Origin: Gymnorhina tibicen | Lineage: Eukaryota; Chordata; Aves; Passeriformes; Artamidae | Reading direction: 5' to 3' | NCBI GenBank assembly: GCA_013399875.1 | Contig: VXAZ01008170.1 | Coordinates: 992,001 to 1,056,000 of the forward strand | DNA length: 64,000 nt | Shown: positions 11,087 through 25,136 of the stretch, piece by piece | Numbering within the stretch: the first letter of the stretch is position 1 | How the letters are laid out: each line of letters begins with the position of its first letter | Made by a program: the position numbers and the translations under genes | Notes under the pieces: generated by a model | Database searches by the model: none | What the model was told of the DNA's origin: nothing | The model's input: only the letters and a program-made list of their open reading frames with translations

Positions 11087-14000
11087 TGCATCAGAGCTTT
11101 TGGTATTTGTAGCATCTTCCTCAGTTGCAAAACCTAGTGACGAATTAGGCACCCACCTGGTCCTTTAGCTCTTAAACCTTTGCTATTAAGCACTTGTTCT
11201 GTATTTCTGAGTACATGAGCAGTATTCTAACTTTTTATTATTGCTTTCATGGGTTTAGTCAATTATTTCCTAATTAGCACATCTGTAACACCTGACAGAG
11301 TTTCCAGGAGACTTTGTAGTTTTATAGAACTCGTTTGTTCAGCAGGGATAATATTCCATGAATTGTAATTTGATAACCATCTTCTAGCTTGTTTTAGAGG
11401 CTGTTATGTACATACATGAATTACTAGGATGTTAAGGGGTGCTTTCCTGGTTTTTGGTTCTCATTTATTTTTGTCAAAATTCTGCTGTGATCAGTATAAC
11501 TTGAGACAGATAACTTAAAAAATGTACGGCCTAGTGGTCTTAAACTTGCAGGAATGTGTTTCCCTATCTCTGTAGTCCCTTTAAGCTAAATTGTAGAAAG
11601 ATGAATGTAAGCCCCGTTTCCTGTGTCATAAAATTTGCGCAGTGGAGGAACTGAGCATGAGCCTCGGAACAGGGGCAATCCTATGCCAGGGCTTGATTGG
11701 AAAAGGCAGGCTAGGAATCTGAAAGCAAACCAATTTGGCATGTGATAAAGAGAGGGGTGAAAGGACCAGCCTACATGGCAGGGCAGAGTCAGCCACACTT
11801 ACACGACAGTACTGCTTACTGTGTAGTGAACTGGAAAATTTATTTGAATCCTTCCAGGGACACATGATAAAACTTGCTCCTGGAATTTTAATATATGACC
11901 CTAGGAGGATGGGGTTAAGACTCTCCAAGCATGCATAAAAATGGGGCAGTATTTTAGACGTGTAATACATGGAATCATAGAATTATTTTAAAAACATGGA
12001 TCATTTTTGTGAATTAATTTGGAGCTTGAATAAAGTATGTCTATAGTGTTGTGGTTTTATTGCTACTTTTTTGTGCAAATCACTAAAGAGGCATAACTGT
12101 GATGTTGCTGTCAAGGCTGGCATGTGCTACGTAACTCAGCCAATAAGGACTTACAAGGACATAAGGAGAGGTGATGAATTTATTGCAGGATTTGTGGAAT
12201 CTAGCTTGCATCACAAGAGGAGAAAATGTGTGATACATTATGTTGGATGTAAGTGTATTAGGATACAACTGGAAAAGGAAATGTTGAAGCTGACTATCAT
12301 GAGAATAAATTGCAGTAAGCTCTCAGATAATCTCCTCGGGGAAACTGTGGAACCTGAAACCATTAAAACAAGACTGCACAAACATCTAAGTGCCATTCTA
12401 CTCTGAAAAGCTCTAATTGGTCTTTTCTGTCATTCATTTATATGATTTATAGGGAGCTGTATAAATAAGAGGACTCATGCATAAAAAGCATACAAATATT
12501 ATGAAATTTGCTTCTGTGAGCCTTGAAGTAGGAAAAGGAGTATTCAATATTTAACAGCTAAACTGAAGTGGTTTTCTCAAAAATAAATCAAATAAATGTT
12601 CATAAAAAGCAAATATATTGACCGCAGCCCTGAACTCTATTTCAAAATTTAAAAAAAATTTCTTGCCCAGGAAAAGTCCTTGCTTTGATTTTTATGATGG
12701 TCCTTGACCTTGATGGCCATTTAGTAGAATCAGCTGATACCTGTTCAAGCGTGATTCTGGTACACTTCCACCCTTAAAACAATTTTTCTACAGTTGATTT
12801 CACATGTTCTGTAGGGGTTTTTTTTCCTTTTTTATTTTCCCCCCCATGACTTTCATCACAAATCTATTCTGTATTTAAACTAGGAAAGGTTTTAAAAATA
12901 TTTGGAAAAAAAAGGTATTTTGTGAAGGGACAAGGCATGTAAGTTCCTGCTGAATTACTAGAAGTAGTACAGATTTTTGCTATGAAAATGCACTAACATT
13001 TTCATAAATGCATAATACTTGGTGCACAAACCCTTCCCCTGCACAGTACTGGAAGCACCCAGCCTTATGAGAGTGAGTGAATTTAAGGTGCACTGTGTGC
13101 TGATTTCACCCTTTCCTCATTAAGGAAAAGAATTTTTGGTCCGCAGGAGCCTTGCTCAACTCATTCAAAGGCTGATTTAAGACTATGGAACCAATTGCTC
13201 TGCAATTTGAGATCTGCCTCATACTTGATCACTTGATCAATAGTATCCCAATTTTTCCCATGTATTTTATTTCTCTCTTATTTTTCTTAAACTGAAACAA
13301 AGAAAAAAGTCTATACTGGTTCTGATAATATCTCACAGACATTTAAAAATATTTGGTTCTTAGGGATGGTTTAGGTCTAGACTGAACTTCTCTCAGTTCT
13401 TACTTGAGAAACCACATCCTTGTAGAGAGCTACACACACAAGGTGTAGGAAGTTGAAAATAGAGCACAGATAAAGAGAATTAGGTACAAAATAAAGTAGC
13501 AAATATTTTCAGTGCTTTACTATGATTGTAGCCCTCTATATGTGTGTTAATTTCTTTCTCATGTTCATATACCTTTTCCCTCTTCTCTCTGAATGTCTTG
13601 GCTGAAAACACTTTATGTTTCTAGTTCTGGCAGGAAAGTGCAATCCTCAGGAAATGAAACAGTCTGTCCCTGACATAAGATAATCTTGGAAGGTAGGGAA
13701 TGAAACCCTTGACTTATCTGTGCCTTCTCAGGTACATCTGTGGTGTGCAAGTAGACTATACATGCTCATCAAATTCTACAGATGTGCTTATGCTCGAAAG
13801 AAGGAGTATTTCTCTGCCCCCATGTAAATCCCATGCCCAGGTATACAGCAGCTAAAGCTCCATGACTGTCATGATAATTTCTGCAGGCTAGGACACTGAG
13901 TAAATATTTCCCGTCTTCCAGATCACATTATATAAAGTAGATAAGAACATCTAAAGCTTTCTGAATACTCCACTTGTATCTTTGTGCAAATATTGCAATA

Positions 14001-16693
14001 TCTTATGAAAATACCTTTTGAATTCCGACACATTTGAACTTTAGTTTGCACTTGTTCTATTCCACCCACTTCCTATGATTTTTCATTTCTAAGTTACTGT
14101 ACTTATTTGCAGAGGTTTTGTATTAGGCAATCTTTATGTAAGGAGTGCTACATTAACATTATTCAGAAGACGAGTAAAATGGTATCCAAAGATTTATTTT
14201 AGGAAGCCTTGTTCATTATTCACGTAACAAAATAGTCATAGAGATTGCTGATAAGATGAGTCAAATTCCTATAAATGATTTCACCAGAAGAAGTCTTCAT
14301 GAAATTAATATCAGGATCCAATTGCATCCAATACTGTTTTCCAATCACATGAATTGCTTAATTTAATTTTTCTGAAATAGTATAAAACTTAATTTATTTT
14401 AAATACTTATTTACTATAAGTTAGTAACTGGCTAAATATGCAAAGCATAATGTACAAACATTTTATGCTTTTGGAAGTGCAAATAGGATGAGCTGCCAAA
14501 AGATCCCTGGGCAAAAATGTCCAGATTCAATCTGTTGCCTTGGGAGGCAGATTTTAGGGAGGCAAAATCACAGCCTGAAGCCAAAAGAAGACCATATGGG
14601 AGTCCCAGTGGTGCCAGTGGCCTTATGCCCAGCTCATGCCCCTGCCCCTGCCAGCTCCCTGGCAGCTGCAGCCCTCAGATGGGACAGGGCAAGGCAGAAA
14701 CAGGCCTCCATATCTTTCGTACCTGTATACTCCCCACACTCTGCTGGGGAAAGAAGGAGATTAGGTAAGTGTGTGTGTGCGTGGATGTTGGTGGGGAGAG
14801 CAGGGATACAACTGCTCTTGAAATACAGATGGATGCACAGATCTTCCATGGGATCAGTAAGATCCAGGGGTTGTGTGAAAATAAAAAATATGGCTGTGTC
14901 ACAGTGAGTGTTTTTGGCTTCCACAAATAAGAACCATGAAGGGCTGCACCTGTACGTCTGTGAGTCAGGATAGCCCAGAGGCAGGACAGGACACAGGGAC
15001 AGCAGGCGGTGTAGCGAGGAGAACCAAGTAAGATGATAAAGAACTGCCAAATACAGATACATTGCTTCAGGATGCGTCATGGACTGCGTCATCCAGTGGA
15101 ATAACCCATCTAAATCTAAGCATATTAAGTTCTCCAGTGAGTTTATTAATGTGGGCTAGCACCATCTGTTTGTGGACGCAGGGCGTTATCTCTCATTAAC
15201 GTGATACAGCAGTTAAATTTAGATAGGCTCTTCTATGAGCTCAGAATTACTTAGCTGTTCTTCATGCTATGAACGATTTCTTGGTGCTGGAGAACAGAAT
15301 GGTTAGTTAATATGACTGATTGTACCTAACTTTTCTACAGGTTTTCTTAAATTCAAGATCCAATAAGAAGATGATTCTCTGAATGGAATATTTTGTGTTA
15401 GTAACATTTCAAAGGAAATATTTTATGACAGTGAGCCATGATGGCAAACAATAAGGTTGGCTAAACAGAGAGCATTAATTTGATGTGAAAGTTTTAAACC
15501 CTGTCAAGCAGTTATAGTCACTTGAAATGATTCAGTTGTAAATTGCACAGTCCTGTCCTATACTAATCTTGTACTCAGATTTTAACACTTCGTTGGCTGT
15601 TGCCAAAAGGTAATTGATTTTTTTATGTCTGTTGTGTAACGTGGAAAAAGATGGTACTAAGTATCCAGTTTTCAGTTTGCAGGAGCTCTCTGCTAGTGAC
15701 TTTTGATTCATTCATAATGTGCTATTGCTGGCTGGATCAGATAGTTTTCCCAGAACTCCGGTAAGGATGGATATCTTGGAAAATCTACTCAGTGGCAGAG
15801 AAGAATAGTCATAGTGATGGTCCGCAGAGCAGCCCCTGTTAAACAAAATGTCTTACAAGAGCTTTAAGCTCATCTGTGTGACTTCGCACAACTCCACCCA
15901 CATCCAGCAGTAATCAGAGGTCAGCCAGCAGAGGATTTGCAAAGGGAGCAGGGAAGATTATTGCCCCTGTGCCTTGCTAACAATACAGAGCTACTCACGT
16001 GCTGTCCCCAGGAGGCAGAGGTAGTTGCATGGCTTGTGTGGTGGCTGTAGCCCCTCAGCAGAGCAACCCTGTCTGTGTCCTTTGATGCATGTGCTGTAAT
16101 TTTCTGGCTCACATTACAGTGAGCCAGAGAGAAGGGAGACAGTATTCTGAGATGATGAATTTATTAAGAGGGCAAGGAGATTATCAGCCCAGAATCAGCT
16201 GATCCTCGCTACACAATGTTCAGGCTCCAACTCATGTCACTAGCGTGCATTAACATGGCTCTCCTGTTTGGATTGAGCACGTGTCAGTACTTTGCAGCAT
16301 GGGTGAGATTGTTGCCAGAGGATCACATCCTCATAAATGACACTAGTCTTTAAGTGAGGTTTCAGCCAGAAAACAAAATATTCTGTAGTCTGGAAAAAAA
16401 CCCCTGCTGGTGAGAAAACTGGAGTCTGATGTACCCTGTAGGATTGATAATTACAGGCACTTTAGGAGATTGCCAATGGTAGATGACTCTAACCCTGCAG
16501 AAAACAATATCATAACAAGATCCAGAGACTGGAAGTAGAAGCTAAAAGCATCAGAGTTCAAATTAATTTGGAGAAGAGCAGATTTGGGAAAAGGCTAGTG
16601 AAAAAAATAATTAAATATTCAAAGGTTTCCTTTCAGATGCTTACATTTCTCACATTAGCTGTTGTAGTAAATATTTTCAGTCTTTCTTAATGG
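11087..16693. other. Intergenic AT-rich DNA, no gene seen
   Basis: No recognisable exon, RNA gene or transposon. An open frame of 111 codons at 12071-12406 (+) shows no known domain, and its TAA-rich surroundings suggest chance. A 152-codon minus-strand frame at 14634-15092 is likewise not supported. A short GGAATCATAGAAT near 11,970 resembles the terminal repeat of CR1 but has no CR1 body beside it. Confidence 0.55.
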
Positions 16694-16734
16694 AAATAGA
16701 AATTCATGCAAAAAAAAATAGAAATTCATGCAAA
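16694..16734. repeat. 22-bp-spaced duplication carrying octamer-like sequence
   Basis: The 19-base sequence AAATAGAAATTCATGCAAA occurs at 16694-16712 and again at 16716-16734, with only a short A run between. The second copy runs into T, giving a perfect POU octamer (ATGCAAAT) at 16728-16735. The first copy has ATGCAAAA. It looks like a recent local duplication. Confidence 0.85.
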
Positions 16735-19700
16735 TTCAGTGGGAATTCATCCCACTGTCTGGGATTTGGGGCAGAAGTTATAGAGATCAGTTTAGATGGT
16801 CATGTGGTGTTCTACTTGAATGGCCATTGCTCCAGAAGTGGTGGACTTTACCTCTGACTAGTGAGTTAAACTGCACAGAAAATCTACCAGCAGCCAGAGA
16901 CTTGGGCAATGGTCGCAGTCAGCATCAGAGACAAAAAGCAAAGTGTGACAGGTAGCCAAGCTGAAATATATTTCAAGGGTCATCTGCCCTAAAAAATCTC
17001 AAGTTCACTATCTGCAGCATGGGTGAGACTGTTTTTGTCACATGAAGTGTTTGTGAAAGTCAGGGAATGGCAATGACTTAAAAGGAGGTTTCTCAGGAAA
17101 CATCTTTTTTCTTCAGATACACTGCTGCTATAGTGTAAAGCATTTTTCTCCTCCTTTTTAACTATTCTTTGGGATTTTTCAGAAAGCTTGAGGAAAGTTT
17201 ATGCCCCTACTTGTGTCTCTTTTGAACCATTAACTCACTACCTTCTGATGTCTGACACAATGAAAAGAATCTTCTATACTGCTTTTCACAGTTGAACCAT
17301 GCCAGAGTCCACAGCGTGTGATGAGCACCCTCTCAGCTCGGCTCTCTCCCTTGTGCTGAATGTCAGATTTTTAGTCATTGGCTTTTTCTATGACTTGCAA
17401 GTAATATAGCTCAGTATCCTCCCAGTTCAGCAGAAGCTTTGCAACTGCATCATAGTTATAAAAATATATTAAATAATAATAATAATACTAATTTATATAT
17501 ATTCATGCACACAGATGCATACACCATACTTTCAGTTCTTGGTCTCATGTAATTTACCATACAGGAACTGGTTGCATGCACGTGATTTGTTGCCACAGAC
17601 CACATACGAAAACCATAGTTTCATATCTTCTTTCAAAAGATACAGGTCAATTAACCCCCAGTGTCCTGTGTTCTTCTGTGAAACCCCCAAACCTCTGTTA
17701 CTGGCAGACTAACAGAGTGCTCTTCTTCACTCAAGACTGCTGCTTAAGGCTCTTTCCTCATAGAAAAGAACCCAAAGAGGGTCAATTTCACTGTATTTTG
17801 CAGTAAAGAGGCATTGATGAATTGTACAGTCGGCATTTGTTTTATTGGTAGATTTTTTTAGCCAGTCTTTATATTCTGTTATGTTTAATCTTAAGTCATG
17901 GAGTGTGCAGCTTTTGATAACTAAATCAAAGTTGTTTTTCATCTATTACCATTTAAGTTGAGGCAGGGTTATTCTGTAGCAATGAACGAAGGAGCTGAAC
18001 TCTACATCTGCATTTGGAAACTCCTGAAGGGAGCAGATGCCAGAAAGGGTAGCAGCAGCAGTGTCCTTTGATGGCTTTCAAGTAAGTGCCAATTCCAGTT
18101 AGCTGGCAGCAGTCATTAAAGAGGCTGCAAACTCATCTGCATTGACCTGGTAGCCATGGGAGGAGGCTGCCTGGCCCTTGAGAGCACTTTCAAGTTCAGG
18201 AAAGCATGATGGGCTTGCGTTGTGTTTTCGTCCAGAGGCTCCTCAACCCAGGGTGAATCAGTCCAACAGGTGTACGTCTGGCGGAAGAGGATACATCAGA
18301 GATGTGTCCTGATGGCTTTGTAAGTAATGGAGTGAGTCCGAGGACTTCTGCTCTCTGGGATAGAGATCAATGTTTTTTCAAAACCCTAATGAAAAGAGGT
18401 GAACATAAGACACCCCTGTTTGCTGCACTGAAAGGTGTTTTGTTGCCATCTCTGCAACCAGAAATACACCATGGCAGCAGTGGTTTCAATACCTTTTCTG
18501 TTCTTTGGGACAGGAGAACGCAGCCTGACTCTTTCTGTGAGGGACATGGGCTTGAAAGGACATCAGGAAAACTCTGACCACTGCTTTCACCTCTCCTTAC
18601 TCTACCAGGCGCTCTATGAGGTAGCACCAGGGCATGGGGCAGGGGAAAAGACAGGCAAAGGAGGAGATACTCAATAGTGAGGGCTGTAAATCTGGGAGAG
18701 GACGTGTAGCTATTTTTCTTTTGGGTAATATTCTGAGCGCTCAATGTCCATGACGATTCGCTTCAAGGAACCTGTTTTACTAAGTGCACAGGTGTGCGGT
18801 CTGTAGCATGGAGTCAAGGCTCAACGTGGTAAGGCAAAGTGGGCTTCCCCTTCAGTCACAGAGTTTCACTGAAGGGACATCTGCAGTTCAAACTTCCAGC
18901 AGCTCTGTCGCTCCCTTTCTTCTCTATGTCTTGCTCACCCAGGATAGGTTAAATGGATCTGTCAGAGTCAGCCTCAGATTTCCCATTTGCCTGTCAGTAC
19001 AGATTTCGCTGTTGGTCAGCCTAGGGCCATGGTCAGCCATTCCTCTCTTCCAACAAAGTAATTATTAAAGGGATTTGAAGCCTAGAGAGGAAAACAAACT
19101 GTCTTTCTCTATTAAGAGTGATAAACCAGTCTTACTGTAACTAGACTTCTCTGTAACTCTATCAAACAACAGAGAAGTATTCTTTCCATGAGGAAACTCA
19201 GTGTATTGGATACATGAATCTCACCAGCAGCCCACATGACTATGTGGTCTTTCCAAATGCATTGCAGCACCGTGTACTGCTCCTTCATGATGGCAGTGTG
19301 GAGTTCTGTCACAACAACTGGTTTATCAGCAGTGTTCCAGTGACAGCAACTGTAAATGGTGATCTTCCAGATGTCACAGGAAAATCTTACATCTTGAAAT
19401 CTCACTTTAGTGGACTGTGGCAGTACACTTCTGACACAAAAATTGTGATGGTGCTGCCAGCTGCTGGGCTGTTCCACCAACAAGAGGAAGCTGTTTTGAG
19501 CCAAAGACAGGCAGTTCTTGCAGGAAAAAAAAGTCTCTTTGGGAAGACTTCATAGTCTGCTCAGTTTTAGCTTCTTACATTTCGCAGTGCACATGAACCC
19601 AACTCTGCTGCACACCGGTGCTATCTTTGACTGAACTATGTCTATTTTTGTTTCTGTACTAGTTCTTAATTTTCTTTTCTCATGTTGGGAAGTGATAGTA

Positions 19701-22700
19701 CTTAAACACTTTTAAGGTGGACAGATTTGAACTTTTTGATTCTCTCGCTTGGATATACTTTTTCCTACCTTTGATCATTTCTGCAACTCATCTCTGAAAT
19801 GTCTCCAGTATTTCAACATCCTTCTACGAATGTCGCTGTTACGAGAGGGGCTGATGAAAAAGCTGCTGTACTACCAGATGGAAGAGAGTACGGGAGAAGG
19901 TATCAGTAGGAGCTACCCAAGAAGTCAAAAGAATTAATGCCTCTTGATGGGTGAGGAGAGGTGATGTGGATCTACACTGCAATATCTGCCAATGGAATAG
20001 CAAAAGTGAGTGTCTGTGAAGAGAATTATTTAGGACTTTTTTTCTGTGTTTACCTGTCAAGAATGAAGAAGACGGTAGCCCTTATGGAAATAGTGGAGGA
20101 GATAAAAAGAATAGCAGTAAGAACGAAGATGATCTGATAAAGAACTTGCATAATATATGCATATAGATATTTTTTCATAAAGCAGTTTTCTGAGAGATGG
20201 GGTTTCTGCACAAACCTGCTTTGCAGAAAATGTTTTAGATGCATCTTTACAGGCTTTGTGAAATTTTGTGGCTGAAGACTGTGGCAGTCTCTGTGATGAG
20301 AAGACTGGAACGTGAGAATGAAATGGAAAATATGCTTGTGAGTGCTTAGCAGGTGTGAGGAAAGAGCAGAATTGCTGCAGCCTAGGGATCTAGGAACGTG
20401 GATTGAGATCTGCGAGATGCCACTTCGTGTTTGCTGGTTCACCAGCTCATGGAACAGCTTGTTCCCTCGCAATGCAGCAGGTTAATCTGTTTATGGCTTT
20501 CCTAAAGCTAGGAGCACCATCTAGCGGAAGCTATGTTGGTCCAGCAGATAAACCCGTTCTTAAAGGACAACAGATTTTGTCTTTCCATTAGAAGTATTTG
20601 CACTTGCCTTTGTCTCTATCTACAAGCACAGGAGAGAAATGCAAGTCTAACATCACAAATCAAATTAATTACTCAAGTGTTTTTATTTTATCCTCGTTCC
20701 TATCAAGCCACTATTACTATCAATTTTCATGTCCATCATAAAAATACAATATCACTTTAGACAGTTCTTTCTTTTTAAGTGCTGTGGTTTCCCCACTGCT
20801 ACACTTAGTATTTGGTGTTTTCACGTTCATATTACAGTACTCAGTGTCCTCACCAATTCCCTTAGAGTCAGTGTATGTGCATGTAAATATCTGAACTACA
20901 ACAGAGGGGTGCAGAAGAGTCTGGTACAAGGGTAGAGTCTGTTTTCCATGAGAAATCGGCACAACAGAAGGAATAGGAATAGCAAATTATCTATATAAAT
21001 AAATGGTTATCCTTTAAATTCCTATGCTTTATCTGTAGTAAATTTTGACATTAAACTCTCAAAGTTACCTCCTAAAATATGTACTTTCTAAAATTTTATG
21101 AGAATAATTTTGCACTGAGGAATAAAATATAAATAAGTAGATGAACTGCTTCAGGCTAGAAAAAAAGCCGTATGAACATATGGAAAAGAATATATTGATT
21201 TTTTACTATTTTCTCATAATGTGGTGAGTAGACCACTTCCAATGAAGGTGCCAAATGACCTATTACAAGTGAAAAAGATGAAGTGCCTTTATACACAATT
21301 TATAAACAGAATTTAAAATTATTGTTGCAAGATAATATGGAGACCAGAAACAGGTTAAAAGAAAATGGGGTTAAGAATACTTTTGGAGGACAAGCCAGAT
21401 GTGGCTGTCAAACTCAGCAGTTTAGCTGGAAATCTCCCAGCTGCTGCTAACTGGAAGCTGGTAGGACATATCAGTCTTAAGAGTAGAGGAGTGGCTGGAC
21501 TGGTACAGATCATGGGCTAACTAATCCATTATCCTGTCTCTGACAGTGTCCGAAAGCCTGTGGCTTGGGAACAATAAAAGCAAATCTATAAAATGCTTCC
21601 CTTGTAAAACTTCCCCAGCTGAGGGTATTTCTTGAGTCTGCTGTGGTCTCTCTTTTGCAACACTCAGGACCTTTTAAGTGCTCCTGCAGTCTGTTTGAGG
21701 CCCATCAGACTTGGAGCTGCAGCCTCTTGGTCAAGGAGTTTCTCGGCTCTCTGTCTGCCGTGTGGTGAGCCACTTCCTTTTGTTTGTTTTGAGCGTGGCT
21801 GCTACTAAATGAATTTTATGGCTTTCACTGCTGTAATGGACAAGAAAGGGAACAGTCAGTCTCTTTTCCATTCAAGGTATTGCAAAACCACTCACTATGA
21901 GCCGTTGCTGTCCCCACATGTTACTGGAGAACTGCTCCCAGGCCCTAACACTCCTTGGTGCACAAGGGCATGAATAAATTCCAGCTGATTCAGGGGGTGT
22001 TTTCACTGCAACATAAGGCAGACTGCTCAGGGCTACTGTGGTCCTTTTCTCTCCTCTTCTTCTTCCCTGATCCTGCTGCTGGCTGCAGGCTCCTGCCTCC
22101 TTGTATCAACATCAGTGCAATTCAAGAGCTGTGCCTGTAATAGTATCGGGATGCTTTGAGCTGCATTACTTGCATTTTCAGTCAGCGCAGGGATCCCTGG
22201 GCTGGATTTTCTCAGAATGGGCTGAGATTAAGCCAGATGGGTTTGAAACAAAAAAGCACAGGTCGCCCAGGGCCATGTCTCAGCTCAGAAACTCTTTAAG
22301 ACCCGAGAGAACTCTGCTGGTGCTTTGCCTTCTACTACAGATCCTGCCGAGTGTGGGGTCCTGGGGAGAGGGCTGGGCATGCACAGGCTGCCAGAAGGTC
22401 AGTGTGTCCCAATGGCTCAAAGCATGTTCCTGGGGCCAAGTAAAATAAATCTGCCTTTGGAGCTGGACTCAGACATCCTGGACATAAACAAGCATGATGA
22501 TACCACACGTCTCTATTTTGCCATCTTTTTATAAAATGGGTAACTATCAAATAAATTAGGTTTTTATTAACCAGGAAAAGCTTCTAGACCAAGAACTTTG
22601 CTTGAGACAGACTGGCAACCTCATTACCAATATTTATATAATCCTTTTCTTCTTTTTTTTTTCTTTTTCTTTGCTTCTCTGTTGCTCTTCCAGACTCTTT

Positions 22701-24454
22701 CCATAAACTTGCCTTACCTGCAGTTTGTTTCCTTCCAGTCTTATGGGTTTGCTTTGATGTTATGTATGCAGCATAAAAGAGCATGTTAAGGATGGGAAAG
22801 TCTCTCTTTTGGTGAATTTGGTGTACCCAGGTCACTGATGTTGTTGCAGCTGAGTTGGCTGTCTTGGGAAAGGAGTAGTGCTATTTGAAACAGCAGCTGC
22901 TTTTGTCTGAGCCACCAACCTTGTAAGTATGAATTGTGCCTGTGGCAGCAAAATTAATGGCTAACATAAAAGGAGAAATAGAAAGCAGGTGGCCTCTTGA
23001 AAAAATAGCCAGAGCTGCAGGGCCGCATTTGTACTACAGAGCACATCATCAGCCATGCATTTTCTTTACCCAAAGTATTTTTTGTGGCCCTTTTCTGTAA
23101 CCTTACTCCCTACTTGACCTACAGTCCTCCCAGAGGCCCATCCATCAGCCTGGGGAACTTGATATTAAAGTATAATTAAGATAAATGCGTTCAGACCCCA
23201 GCAAAAAGACCACGAAACCCTGCAATGTTGCACTTGTCTATTCACTTATATTTGCTGTTCAGATGCTTTTATTTGTAAAAGCAATTGGGTCATGAACACC
23301 CCTATTCTTGAAAGAATACGCTGCCATCATGCAAGGCAACATATAGTTGAAATCTGCATCTTCCTTTCTAATTACAGTGAGTGATGTCTCTTTGTTGCTT
23401 CATCTCTATGTTTCACTAAACTTGAACAAATACACTAAAAATCTCTTTTTCATAGAAGAATTGGAGGCACAGAGGTCAGGGGGAGCTATGAATCTGCTTC
23501 CTAACATCTCCATTTTTTTTAACTGATCTGCAATCTGATCCACTACACCAGAGGATCATTCCCTAACAGTGGCACAACATATGAACCTGATATTTTAAAG
23601 AACTTTTAAAACCCCCCTGCCTTTTAAGATAGGCAAAGTGAGCTACCTAGGGGTTCTTATGTGAGTAAAAGCTGATAGACTGGGCAATCCATCCGAATGG
23701 GTGATTAATTCACCTAAGTCTACATTGTGTGATACACACTGATACAACAGAACGAATTATTTGTAACATTTTGTAAGTACTAAAATTAATGTTGTATGAA
23801 TTTGTCATTTCAACAGAAAAGTTATGGATTTTGTGTATTATAATTTCATCTTGTTAATGTAAAAGAAGGAATTTTGCTCTCACTGGCCTCTTGGGAAGCA
23901 AAAAAATAGTGTATCTAATTATCTGAACACTCAGGAACATAAAAGAATAGCAAGTGGTGAAATTACAAATCTGTTGGAACAACTCCATGTTTTCTGATTA
24001 AACTCTGTTTCTGGTGGCTCTCAGCAATCATGTTCCTCCTATGTTCATAGTAATTGCATGTGTCAAAGCTGAGGCCTTGTGTAAACTGTACCAAATGAGT
24101 TACAATTTTAATTTAGAAGGAGATAACTGTATTTGCCCCTGCAGGCAGATTGCATCGGGTCAGAAGTTTAAAAACGAATAAGAAAGAGAGTAGGGAGGAG
24201 GCTGGAGGGCCTCCAGGTTAATAATAAGTAGAAAATCTAATAAGGCTTTCATTACAACAGTTGAATTTTAGGGGAGGGAAGGGAAGAAAAAATGCAATTT
24301 GCAAACATGAAGCCAAACTCTGTTACTTGCATATTATCTGTGTGTATGAGTGCACATTACTAACTGCATGTGGGTATGTTTGGCTTTGGTTAAGAACTAT
24401 TTCTGTATTTTATAGGTAAAGGCTACAGTGCACTTTACCCCTGTACTAAATGGA
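16735..24454. other. Intergenic DNA, no gene seen
   Basis: About 7.7 kb without a supportable gene or recognised transposon. Minor content: an AT-rich (TAA)n-like stretch at 17,461-17,502 and a pyrimidine tract at 22,643-22,690. At 19,112-19,555 both strands are open at once (130 codons minus, 113 codons plus); neither translation resembles a protein I know. The part at 24,060-24,260 is AT-rich and free of repeats and may be conserved non-coding sequence. Confidence 0.5.
22643..22690. repeat. Pyrimidine-rich tract
   Basis: A T/C tract with runs of T on the + strand (purine-rich on the other strand). It is simple low-complexity sequence. It could serve as a splice-acceptor tract, but no exon follows. 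Confidence 0.75.
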
Positions 24455-24481
24455 TGAAAAATTTTGAAAAAAAATTTTTCA
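24455..24481. other. Perfect 11-bp inverted repeat, 5-base loop
   Basis: The arm TGAAAAATTTT (24455-24465) is exactly complementary to AAAATTTTTCA (24471-24481) around the loop GAAAA. All paired bases but one per arm are A or T, so the hairpin would be weak, and the sequence may simply reflect A/T-run composition. Confidence 0.8.
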
Positions 24482-25136
24482 AAAACTTGCAAGCTCTCAA
24501 AACCAAACATATTTTCACGACTTAAAAATATCTAGTCAATCCCTATAATTGCATTATCTTTCAGATTGCTTTAGGCCTAAGAAATACAGCAGATAGTTTT
24601 CTTAATGCAATGTTGCATTTTTAAAAGGTTGGTGCTCTCATGAAGAATAAAATATTTTTTTTATCCAAAATCTTCTTTTTTATTTTAAATTTTAATCAAG
24701 GCTTTTAGAAATATGTTTGAATATGGCTATGAAGCTACACTAATTTTGTGTATATTTGAAAGCAACCACTTTAGCAATGATTAGATACTGTCAATAATTT
24801 TGCTTAGTACTGGGATATGAAGGTTGTTTTCGCCTAACCTTCTATACAGAAGACCAGGCAGATCCCAAAGGTTGTTTGAAAAGAATGAGCTCTTACTACT
24901 GCTTATAATTAAGACTTAATTTAATTTGTCCACAGCCTTGCAAAACTTCCCCTTTAAACAGCCTGCTTCAAGCTGATTCTGTGTTTGTGCATGTTTGATT
25001 TTCAACTGAAATGGTCCGCTCATTCCTGAGAGTGATATTACAAGAAGAAGCCTTTTTTGTACCTGTTACAAAATGTTAACATTTTCTTTATAATTACTTC
25101 ATTATGAAGCTGTACTTCCTTTGTGATTCAGTGCAG
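24482..25136. other. Intergenic AT-rich DNA
   Basis: No gene, RNA gene or transposon recognised between the inverted repeat and the first CR1 copy. The stretch is AT-rich, with long T and A runs near 24,655-24,690. Confidence 0.55.

Noticed and set aside
11965..11985. GGAATCATAGAAT resembling a CR1 terminal repeat
   Set aside because: No CR1 body is adjacent on either side, so a short chance match is more likely.
12071..12406. A 111-codon plus-strand frame rich in lysine and arginine
   Set aside because: No family recognised, no splice or promoter context, AT-rich setting. A protein search would be needed to revive it.
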